From Jaapia argillacea MUCL 33604 (Eukaryota; Basidiomycota; Agaricomycetes; Jaapiales; Jaapiaceae), in contig KL197716.1 of NCBI GenBank assembly GCA_000697665.1, forward strand, positions 852,202 through 916,201: DNA of 64,000 bases, in the 5' to 3' direction. This document shows, one piece after another, positions 34,845 through 45,346 of the stretch. The position numbers were made by a program, and so were the translations under genes. The notes under the pieces were generated by a model. It worked only from the letters and a program-made list of their open reading frames with translations. It was not told the DNA's origin and did no database searches. Each line of letters begins with the position of its first letter. The first letter of the stretch is position 1.

Positions 34845-37800
34845 TTATCGCTGAGCAAGCCGCAAGAGGGATCCAGCGTATTGATACAACGAGAATGTAG
34901 ATGCGGCAGGACAATCCGCAAGTTCCACGCGACTCGGAATAGGCTGGTGGTGTTCTGGGAGGCTGACGGATCTCGAAAAGTGAAGCGTGGTGGAGTTATA
35001 GTTGGAAGAAGTGGGCTGAACGGAGGCTTGGGATAAAGGGGCCACGTGGTCAGATCCTGCCACCTTCCCGCCACAGCTGCACCGTGAACAAGCGTCCAAT
35101 GGTTCCGTTTGAACTCCCATCTCGCGCGTGGGCACCGAGTGTCTTGGCGGAGGATTTTTGGCGAGCTCTGACTCGAGAGATTGCGTAGGAGAATGATAGA
35201 GTCTCCCGCTTCCTTGTGCTGAACTATTTCGGGGATTACGAGATGGAATTGGCAAGTCGAATGAATGGGGTTCGATGAGAAGAAATTTGGAAATGTCTGG
35301 ATCGTCCAAGAAGCTGGGAGTTTCAATAATGGTGGGTAGTGGGATATAAGTAGTCGCTGAAACAACCCCGTCGTGCGAAGGAGGAAGAGATTCGGCGGGA
35401 GGATCAATCGCAGGTTCGGGTTCGGGAATAGCGAGAATATTGAGTGTGATATGATCTGCGATATCAAGGCTAACAATAGTCTCCACCTTATCGGGCTGAT
35501 CGGTCCGAGTGCTGGCATGTTCGGGCGGCACACGAACAACCCCTGCACGAGGAGAAGGGGCCTCTTCAAATGGCACCTCGGATTGATGATGGAGTTGACG
35601 AGGGTCAGGAGAAGGTGCTCTGCGCTCTGGCTCGTTCAAAGTGAGGAGACCGATGTCATCATCCCATTCATCGTCTGAACCAGGCAAAGGGATTTGAGCT
35701 GGATCAACAGTGCCGGCTAATTTCTCCAAACCCGCTGCTTCAGGTACGAGGGAGGATGAATTGCACGAATCAACATCCCAGTCATCGTCCGAGTCGGGCA
35801 ATGGGATGCCCAATGGGTCGAGATCGAGGGGGCCTGGTACTCCTCCAGCTTCGTCAGACGCACCGTCAGGAGCAAGTATGTCCGAGTCACGGAGGTCGTC
35901 ATCACATAGATCCGACCCAGGTAGCGGAATCTGGGACGGTTCGACGAGGGCTGCCGTAGGGGCGACATTTGTGACGGGCTGCGACGAGATTGCAGACAAA
36001 GGCGGGCAAGGTTGGGGTTCTCGGTACGGAGGAGACCAGCCTTCAATCTGATTCCCGGGATCTGGGGATATCGACACCAACTGGTCCTCATGGAGAACGG
36101 TGGCGATATTGGTGCTGAGCCCCGCATTGGTGTCTAGGATCATAGAATTACTAAGAATGGGCGAGTCGCTAGATTCGGAAGGACGAGTGGCAGCGACGAT
36201 CCCTCGCACAAGGCTCTCTAGAGGTAGAGTCAATAGGCTGCTCGGTATTGGCGATGCGAATGGGTCGGCGGGATTTGGAATACGATCATCGGCCGACACC
36301 AATTCTACGAGGAGCTGATTGAAAACCGTAGCGGCGCCTCCCACTAAAGGCATCGTCAGAGCACCCAAAGCTGCGAACACTCCGCCTTCCCCGGGGTGAC
36401 CACTGCACACTTCCTTCGACTCTACGAGGGGAGCATTTCTCGCTATGGAAGACGCAGAGATGATGACAGATTCCTCTCCGAAATCCCCACGTTCTCTTTC
36501 GGTAGTCTGGTCGACTATGGGCGTGGATTCGCTAAGAGTGTCGGGTGCAACATCCGTAGCCTCAGAGACCTGGGCTAGCGTGTCAGGGAGGTCAGGAGGA
36601 GTGATAGCTGCGGGATCCTGAAGGGAATGGACAGGTACGGTTTCGAGAACGGGAGAGCTGGGTGGGAGAGCATGGTCTTCGAGCAAGACTGTGGATACGT
36701 TCTCGCCCCCAACTTCCTCGGTGTTGAGCTCTTGGCGAAGTAGAGTGACGGATGGGGTAGCAAACGTGCCGCCTTCGTCGCCTACGCGAGCCAAAGGTGA
36801 CAGCAACTCAACCAACTCCTCTCGCAACTGCTCGGGAAGTGGTGTCAAATCTGTACAAATCCCGGCGTCGTCGGGTGAAGGAGATAGCACGCCCAACAGC
36901 TCGTCTCGCAAAGACTCTGGCATGGGCAAAAGATCTGTACAAATCGTCATCGCGGGAGTGGGGAAGGGCGGCTGTCGAACCACATCGATAGGCTGATGAG
37001 ATGCTCCCAGAACTGTCTCCGCGATAGTACCATCACTGGCGATAAGGACCTCTGATTCGCTGGGAGCTACAAACTCCTCCGTTCGCGCCAAAGATTGAGA
37101 ATTGGGACATATGGCTTGTCCAGCATCCTCCTCGTCCTCCTCGTCCTCCTCAGCTCCAAGAGCGATGATCAGGTCCATACGCATCGGCTCTGACATCGGC
37201 TCCGCTACCGAAACCACAACCACCCCAGACACTGAAAGAGAAGTAGGTTTCTCGTCGAGGGAGGGGGAGGAATCATCCCCATCGAGGGAGGCAGAATCGT
37301 CGACCTGAAGCTGATCTCCAACAGCAGGTTCGTCAGAAGGTACCGTATGTTCACGGATGGGAGATTCCAATGGGGGTAAAGATGGGGGATCAGAATCAGG
37401 GTCGAGTGGATTATCGTCGAAAACCTCCACATCCGCGGCAAGCTCACCAAGAGCCGTTATCACTTCCTCCTCCAAACCCGCCGGCATGTGAAGAATAACA
37501 GCGCTAGGCACATTGGTGGAAGATAATGGGGCACCTTCTACCGCCCATGGGTTGCCGAAAAGGTTGGTCTCGTCCCGCGACGCCTCGACAATGAAACCTG
37601 TCGAAGGCTGGACTTCATTCAGGGAAGGAGCCAACTCGGGACCGCCTCCGTCCGCTATGTGAGGGCCACCCTCCACGACCAACGTACTATCAACTGGGTC
37701 GACCAGCGACTCAACCGATGATGGATATGCCGAGGGGAGTGAAGAGCCGATATCGGGAGACATGGCAGTCGGCGTAGAATTATCCTCCGAGTCCATATCC

Positions 37801-38866
37801 CCGAGGGTCAAGTTAATAGTTGATAAAGATATCGAAGAAGTATCATCCCTAAACTCTGCAGCTGATAGATCCGACTCGTGATCTTTCGTTCGATCGTGAT
37901 TCCGATCGTTCAGTTGCAAAGCAGAGGAGGAAGCAAAAGAAGGTGAAGTGAGATTTTGATTAGAATGGGAGAGGTGAGAGGTTGGTGTACCTGATCTGGA
38001 TATGCTGCTGGTGGTGTTCGAAGGGAAATGGGAAACGATGGAGAAGAGGGATTGGTATGGAGGTTGGGGCTCGCTGTCTTCGAGGGAGAAATCGAAGACG
38101 TAGTCATCTTCGACGATGGGTGAAGATTGCGGCGGTTGGACGGCAAGGGGAGAGGGACTGGAGCTCAGCCAGGATGCAATCTCGTGGACGCGAGGCATAC
38201 GAGAGGGGGTGCGAGGACTGGCAACGTCATTCTCACGAAAATGTTGGCAGAAGGAGGTAAGCATATTTCGAGTCGACTCGATGCATGGGCTCGATAAGCT
38301 GCAAGGAAAGGAAAGAAAATGTCAATAGAGTTGGCGCGAAATGAAACAAGGGAAGGATATCACCTCAATTGTTCTACATCTTCCTCGGTCAACGATGACA
38401 AAACTTCACCCGATAGGCGGTTAGCCACAATGAACTCAGCTACCGCAGGAGCGTCGTGATCCTCGTGGCGAAGGCCACGAACAGATTTCGCAAGTCTCTG
38501 AGGATCCCATGATTTGGGAGCGTCATTCTGATTAGAAGATATCAGGTAAAATCAAGGCAGATCAGGTGGCGGGGGACGCACGACAGAGTTAGCGATCCAC
38601 TTGTTGATTGTGGCGGGGCGGTCAATGTCCCCAAACACAGATGATCGAAGTCGGCGCGTGCGAGGTGACTTTGGGGAGAGGACGCCTGAGAATGTTGATA
38701 TGGGTGAAAGGGAGAGCAGTTGACGTTGGTATGGTGAGCGCCCGTCGTGGAGATAAGAGGCTCGCGGGGTGCTGGCCGTTGGGCTGCGTAAGAAAGATAA
38801 CTGTGGCGAGTCCATGGGGTGAATATGGGACAGTGCGGGCGTGTGCATTGACGTAGCAGTGGCCAT
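34845..38866 (-). CDS. SAM-domain protein with long disordered tail
   Basis: Three exons encode about 1,300 residues. Exon 1 (MATATSMHTPALSHIHPMDS) ends in NKWIANSV. Exon 2 (SWDPQRLAKSVRGL to TEEDVEQL) and the start of exon 3 form a helical SAM-like domain: W-D-x(n)-V-x-x-F-I-x-x-x-x-L-x-G-x-x-L-x-x-L-T-E-E-D. SAM domains mediate protein or RNA contacts. The remaining 1,100 residues are rich in Ser, Pro, Asp and Glu, without a globular domain. They carry several copies of two short motifs, one around 36795-37493 (P..LR.EL..LLSP) and one around 35658-35930 (IPLPGSD). A CSRCSCGG cluster lies near the C terminus. Introns are about 38532-38587 and 38300-38362. The gene is convergent with the oxalate decarboxylase, 195 bases apart. 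Confidence 0.75.
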
Positions 38867-41800
38867 CGTGTCAATATGAAGAGCTCAGTGGGATGTGGTG
38901 AAGGGTGACGAGTATCAGGGTTGTTTGGAGCGGGATATACCCGAGAGTTGTTAAGATTCTCAAGGGAAGTCGCGCGCGTACAGCACTTATATCATGCAGA
39001 TACCTCGAGGCAGGCTCCGGGCCGAGGCTCAGTCTTCAACGTTGAATCAGGACCCGAAAGCTACCAGTTGCGAACAAGAGTTGCCATTTGAGAGGATTTG
39101 GGTTGAAGAATACCAAGTACCTGGAGCTCCTTGAGCCCTCCTTGGGTTAGACAATAGATATCAAAAAACGGCGATCTTTAACAAGAGTCGTTATTGTGCG
39201 TGTTTGCTGCGTGCATGATCCAAGTTCGGAAACGAAATGAATCACGAGATGTGACACCACAAGTAAACGGCATCTGCGAATCCAAGGAGACAAGGGGGGA
39301 GATCACAGATATGTCCAGCCCGTGGCAACGACGTGTTGTGGACTCACACGAGCACAAGAGAAGTGATAAAAGCAAGGATGCGGAGAGTAAACATGATGGC
39401 GAGTTGCGAGGGTGAACAAGGGCATTCGAGTCACGTCCAAATACCTGATCCACGTGGATCATTAATCCTGCCCTAAACAACCCAAAACCAGAAAGCAGAT
39501 AAAACTCCGACCAAATTTTTTGTCTTTCCCCGACACCGTTTTTGTCAACGGCGATGTTACCCCCTCTATGCAGTGAGTGTTGTTTATTTGTGCCTCGACA
39601 CGATGATAGCATTCGTTTACCCGAGTGTCGTCGATACACCTAGTTGGCGATGCGATGCTAGGTATTTTTGTCATAGTTACACTGATCGGTTTCATATTCT
39701 CGAGACTTCTGAAACCAGCTAACATGTACCTCCTCACTCAGGTTCTTTTTTCAAGATCACCTTCGACCTGCTACGGTACCTCCACGACCGTGAAATGGTG
39801 CTCACAACTTGCCAAGTGAGTCTCTTGTCCTGATTGTGCCCCTCTTTACGTCCTCTTTTCGAGATGATATCATATCATTCAAACTAGAGTATCTGAGGGT
39901 CTTCGACCCAATGCTTTACACTTCTGTCAATCCACTGACCCCTTCCCCGTTGTCAGTAAATGACGAACCTTGTTCTAACCACTTCTCCGTCAGATTTCTT
40001 GACCGTTCTCCACAACCTCTTAGTTATCCATGCGCCTCGCTTTGAGGTGAGTCAAATTTCTTACCCATCGGCTGTGATGATACAATGGAGTTACCGCCTG
40101 ACCTTCGGGGCTGACGACATATCCAAGGCTGTTATTTTATAACTCTGAGCCTCCTCGTTGAAGTTGTTGTGAACTTGAACTTACGACCCTTCTCTTAGGT
40201 GCAGCCTTCCTCTCCGACAAGTCCCCACTGAGGGTCGCCAGCGTCGGCACGAGTAGATGGAATCTTTAGTCCGTGAGTCTATTCCCATCTCGATTTCTAT
40301 GATGCTTTCATCACGACGGTCTTCGTACCTACATGCCGAAAATGCCCGCCACAGCTCAATTATTCGGGCACCCCCTTCTGATCTTCTTCCACCTCCCGGC
40401 TGTTTAAACTCCATACTTACCACCATTTTCAGGGCCAATGTTATTGGGAATTGTCGTGTTCGAGGCTCAGGATTCACCAGGATATTGGTTAGTCCCTTCT
40501 CACCATCACCCCCATCACTTTTCACCGTGTCTTGTCGACACTCTTTTCAACGATGAAAACCATTTTAAAAATAATCAACTAGAAGCTGTTTCTGAGCTTC
40601 GGCCCTGATTGTAACCTGCTGGCTGACGCTTTGTGTTCTCCGATTTTCAGTATTTCTCGCTGCCCTTTTACTGATCACCCTCCCTATAGATCTTGAGGAA
40701 TCGTAAAGCCTTGCTAAACGTTAGGCTGACGGTTCGTGGAGTTGGATCATCTGTGCTTGGTGTCAATTGGAATTTTCGCCGTAGCTCTGACTGTTCTGTT
40801 TTGTTGTAGGTAGTGCGAATCTGAATAAATCGTGTTTTGATTCATTGAATTCTTGATCCAATGGACCCTGTGACTCGGATTGCAAAATTTTATGTTGTTG
40901 ATCTCAAAGCAGCCTTAACAAAGTTGACACCCGACATCCGCGGATTTATTACATAAGTAGGAAATGTACGACGTTAACGTCTACAGTGCTCCACGTTTGA
41001 TGTGAGGGCATCTTGGCCACCGGCAGTTCCACATGAGTCGGGGCCTATCGATCTACTAGTATCTGGCCCTCTTTTGTGTCGACATTACTCACGAACGCCC
41101 GTGCCCACACCACATCACGGGCTATGTGGTTCCTGGAAGGTACCGCAGACCCAAGTGAGTTCTTCTCGGACCACTGAGCACAATTACCTTCCCAAGGCAC
41201 GGTCCTTTCTACTGTACTCCAACAGTACTCCGTTGAAATTTGACTTTTTGTGGCATTCTTAGGGTTAGGAGAACCCGAGGGGCTGTTATTCCCGCCCCCA
41301 AATCCGGATGTTGGCTTCATCCCAAAACCAAAACCAAAGGTCATCGTCTGATCTTCCACGGCCGTTCTTATTGATGAAGAAGGCAGCCTTATTCGTCAGC
41401 CTCGCCCAACGTTCCTAGTCGGTCAATCCACTTTTTCTCTGGTCTCACATTCACCGTGGATTTGAAGGTTGACCAGTCCGAGGCTTCGCATATTTATTTT
41501 GTCGGGTCTGTCGACAACATCCAGGTGGTCAGACGATGAGTTCCGGCCTACACAATCTGCCAGTCACGGGTGAGTCAAAATCTTGTCGAACGGCTCTCGG
41601 CAGGGCTAACTCCGACACAAAAGGCACCACGCCGCCGTGTGAAGCCATCATGCTCAAAGTAGAGGGAGACAATAGACCATGTACCTGCCGACAATTCTGC
41701 CCGCCGATGGCAAGCCATATGTCGAGATTCGAAGGGGTGACTTGAAGAATATAAATCCTTAAAGGAGCCTGCGTTCCACTCATATTCCCATCAAACACCA

Positions 41801-41898
41801 TTCCTCAGTGCCGGCACACTAATAAATTATGGGCAGCATCACAGAGATGGGGTTCAACAACATCAGAAACAGACCGGTACTTTATTAGATTATTTTCC
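38867..41898. other. 3.0 kb without a supportable gene
   Basis: Only short frames are present. On the plus strand between 39,730 and 40,060 there are three stretches bounded by plausible splice sites (one ending ...WCSQLAK before GTGAGT, one containing DFLTVLHNLLVIHAPRF before GTGAGT). They could be exons of a decayed gene, but they do not form a consistent frame. At 41,270-41,370 the plus strand reads EGLLFPPPNPDVGF. I saw no domain, repeat or RNA gene. The left end holds the SAM-gene promoter. Confidence 0.4.
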
Positions 41899-42547
41899 AT
41901 GTTTTTCCTCAGGTCAGCTAACGACACCATTCCGCAGCCCACTAGTAGCAAATCTAACAAACACCGTTTATATCTCGCCTTCTACCACCAAACTTTTGAA
42001 TGGGATCCTTCAATTCGATTCCGCACAGCTCTCCTCGTCACACCCAAAGATCCAGCTAGCTCAAAAGGGCAAAGCTGGCGATATCACGTCAACGAAACAT
42101 TTTATGGAAGGGGCCTCTACCGCTGGGAATACGAGGGCACGCAGGTGAACCTCTTAGGAAGTGACCCAGCACGGAGATTGGTCGCCTTGGTTCACTTGTC
42201 GAAGTTGGACCCGGAAGTGGTTGATGAGGTTGTATTAGCGGCGTTGTTGAGAAACGTGAGGGTTGATCCGGAAGGAGGGGACGGAGGAGCGAGGGAATGG
42301 ATTCGGAATGCTGTTCGAGTGAGTTGTGTCATGTGTGGGCTTGTCGTCTTCATACACTGATAAATTCTCTCGTCCGTAGTATCTGGTAGAGGAAGAAGTG
42401 ATCCCACCACTGCCTCTTCGAGCTCAAACTATTTGGCAGAACGGCTACGAGTTTGCCCAACGGGTGGAGGATCGCGATGAGAGTACTGTGCCGACTTGTG
42501 ATATTTTTGGGCAGAGACAGAAATCCAATATATTGCGGGGGAGATGA
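41899..42547 (+). CDS. Short fungal protein, DUF6914-like
   Basis: Two exons, joined by a GT-AG intron of about 60 nt (42319-42379), encode about 195 residues. HRLYLAFYHQTFEWDPSIRF and TALLVTPKDPASSKG form the opening strands, WRYHVNETFYGRGLYRWEYE the middle, and LVALVHLSKLDP a helix. The C-terminal exon reads YLVEEEVIPPLPLRAQTIWQ, with ESTVPTCDIFGQR near the end. The 'RLYLA..' and 'YHV-N...W.YE' elements match what I remember of the Agaricomycete DUF6914 family; the gene at 16.9 kb is a more distant possible relative. The start at 41899 (MFFLRSANDT) is the first ATG but could be downstream of a non-coding exon. No function is known. Confidence 0.65.
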
Positions 42548-42984
42548 TTTGTAGGAGTGTTTCGCAGTCTTTTGATGTTTGTAAGATAGTGTTGGAGGTC
42601 CGTGCTGGCCACGAGATTCCATGGCGATATGCGTCTTAAAATCGAGGGAAAGAGCGAGCTACAACTACATGTGGCTGAAGCAAAGTCACCGGCGTTGAGA
42701 ACTTATTTTCGGGCTCTCGTTTCGACGAGCTCGGAGTATACAGCATAGTAGCAAGGTAAGCTTTGATCTGAACTCATACGTACTAGTAGTAGGTGCATTA
42801 GGAACTTCAACTTGGACTGACACAGATTGGGATGGTTACCATCCACCGTGACTGAAAAGGCATGTAAGGATCTATCAGAAATACTGCAATGGAGTACATA
42901 AGTATTACTACTTGTCCGACGCAGTGGTGGATCTAATCTGTGATAACTGAATAAGCAGCTTCATCTTCCCAACTCCCTTCGCTC
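42548..42984. other. Convergent 3' flanks
   Basis: The stretch lies between the 3' ends of two convergent genes. No coding sequence or repeat was noticed. Confidence 0.5.
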
Positions 42985-43376
42985 TCAAACCTTCATCTTC
43001 GGAGGCGTCCCAGGCAGGGGCGAGGCACTCGTGACCGGTGTAATAGTACTCGCCGATTCGGTCCATACAACAACCGAAGTGTGGGTTGCGATGCCAGACG
43101 AGGTAACGTTGGCTTCGATATAGTTGGTTGCCGTGTGGACTGATGGGGAGGGGGTGGATGAGGCTGAGGTGTTGGTCGAGGCAGAAGAGTTTAGGGAGGA
43201 GGAGGAGGATAATATGGATGACGACGCAGAAGAGGATGAAGAGGGCTATGGAGGGCAGAAGGCAATATTAGCCGAGGGATGGATGGTGCGAAAAGAAAGA
43301 ATGGGCGTACGGGTGCGGCACTCGCTAGGACGATGAGAAGGGTAGCGATAGGGAGGATAGCATCGAAGAGAATCAT
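42985..43376 (-). CDS. Small secreted Ser/Thr-rich protein
   Basis: Two exons joined by a 65-nt GT-AG intron (about 43247-43311) give about 108 residues. The N terminus is a strong signal peptide (MILFDAILPIATLLIVLASA, cleavage after ASAAP or nearby). The mature part begins with a serine run (PSSSSSASSSILSS), continues with Ser/Thr/Pro repeats, contains NYIEANVTSSG and TSVVVWTESASTITP, and ends GTPPKMKV. There is no C-terminal hydrophobic GPI signal, and only one N-glycosylation site (NVT) is clear besides O-glycosylation potential. It may be a wall-associated or effector-type small secreted protein. I do not recognise a family. Confidence 0.6.
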
Positions 43377-45346
43377 GTTGGCGATGAGCGGAATGCGAAG
43401 TTGGTACTCGAGACTATGACTGTGGGTTGTTAAGGTGAGGTATTATACCAATGGGTACGTCATGTGCAGTACAGGTATCTTATACCTCCGAAAAGCCTAG
43501 CTGAGGGTTCGACAGGACGACCGAATTAGCTGCATGAAACGATCTAAACAACGGACTTGGACCGATGGTGACCAAGACCAAGGCTCCTCGTAAATCCTAC
43601 TATGTCATCGAAGCGCGCTGCGGAATCCGAGAGAACCTAACAAGCAGGATCGATAAGTTTTCACGGAGAACCTGGGAACGGCAACAAGATTTGCTTCTCC
43701 GAGCCCGCACGTTGAATCATTGCATGTTCCAGCGCCGTTTGAGAGAATGTGCATTGCCACTCTCATCCGGGGATTAGGAAAAATATCGTGGAGAGAACCA
43801 GTGATCAGAGGGTGGTGCCGTCATCAGAAAGACTATCGGCTGGCTAGTCCGTCGTGACATGATTCTTGTGTTAGATGCTCCATCCGCGGAGGTTGCTATG
43901 AATCAAATTTAGAGAATGATCATGGCCGGTTCGGCTGGAGGTCTTTTGTGCCGTGAAACAGGGAAATACCTTGCCTGAGCTTGCAAGCAGTACTGTATCA
44001 GGGTGGGTGAAAGCCACGTGAAATTTGTGACGCAGACCGCCTTTCGTCCAGGAAATATAATTCAGCGATGAATGGATGAGATGTATATTCGCGCAATAGT
44101 GGTAGCTAGAGCCGAGTGTGCCACACCGAACGGAGGAGCACTCGTGATGAGGTCTCCCCAAGTTACCAGGCACAGCCACAATGTTGCTCAGGCTCGGAAG
44201 CATTTGCTCTCGGAGTTCTAAGCGCCTCTCTATTCATCTCATCTCCAGCAAGTCAGTTAGAATGGGAACAAACTGCAACTTCCCCTTCAAGACCGCATAT
44301 GCTGCCACCCACCCAAATGTTGCCTCTTTCGAGTTACTTATCGCCGTTTCATCGATGCCGCTTTCTACTGGCAACTTTATTGGTGGGAGGGGCTATTGCT
44401 GGTTGGGTCTGCTCCTGCGAGATTTGGCCATCCTTGTTTCACGGACGTGTCGCATCCTCCTCGCAACCCAAAATAGCTCACGGCACCCCTGTAGGCGCCA
44501 ATACCACTGCCCAATGGCTCCAACGGATACCGTCGTTGGCCGATTGTATTTTGCTACGGAAATGGATCTTCCCCATTTGTTAGCGTGTTGACTTTACCGC
44601 CTTGCTTGACAACAAAGTTTCGCATTTCCGATGGTTCTCTCAGGTCGACCATCATTGATCAAGACAACCTCCACAGTCTTTGCGTTGCGCCAGAATCCGT
44701 CTCTGCCACCTGGAAGTCGGACTGCCTCTAAAATGCGAGTTGTTCGTCCATCCTGTCTTGCCGAGGTTCACCGGATCAGAGGAAGACCATCACAACCCTC
44801 GATGAAGTCAGGAACTCAGCCACGCCGAATGTCCTCGCCGCTTGCGATGATTCTTTATGGCTCCTTCGTTTTCAACTGTGGATAGATGTCGCTCACCCCC
44901 GCCGTTGATTATGTCATCTGGATCTAGTCCTTTGTCTCGCTCCACCCACTCCTTTGCTCTGCGCTTTCCCTCTGATCGCCTCCTCGGGTCAATGTTTCAG
45001 GGGCTTTTGCTGAAGGGATTGGCTCACCCGCGAAAGCAAAGGTTTTCCCCAAGGGGTAGGCGGCAGTGCCTTCTCACAGCGACGGCACCGACCTATCTCG
45101 TGATACCTGAGATACGGAGCCATTTCCATGGCCGATGGATTGCTACTCACAGAATAGGGAACTCAGCTAACTGCACTGTTGTGCTGACACGGAAACTCGA
45201 AACCGGGCCAAGTGATACGAGGGTAGCAATCATATAAGATGGAGAATGCAAGAAACACGACCTCTCCATTCCACACTCCTCCACCTCTTCGGGAGAACAT
45301 ACCAGTCTGACCATCAGATTCGACACAATCTCGCACTCAGGCTATC
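43377..45346. other. 2.0 kb without a supportable gene
   Basis: Both strands carry short overlapping frames. A plus-strand reading near 44,620-44,880 (STIIDQDNLHSLCVAPESVS, later DEVRNSATPNVLAACDDS) looks protein-like but contains stops, which suggests a decayed coding region of unknown family. The last 100 bases before 45,347 contain a pyrimidine-rich leader for the laccase gene. Confidence 0.4.
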
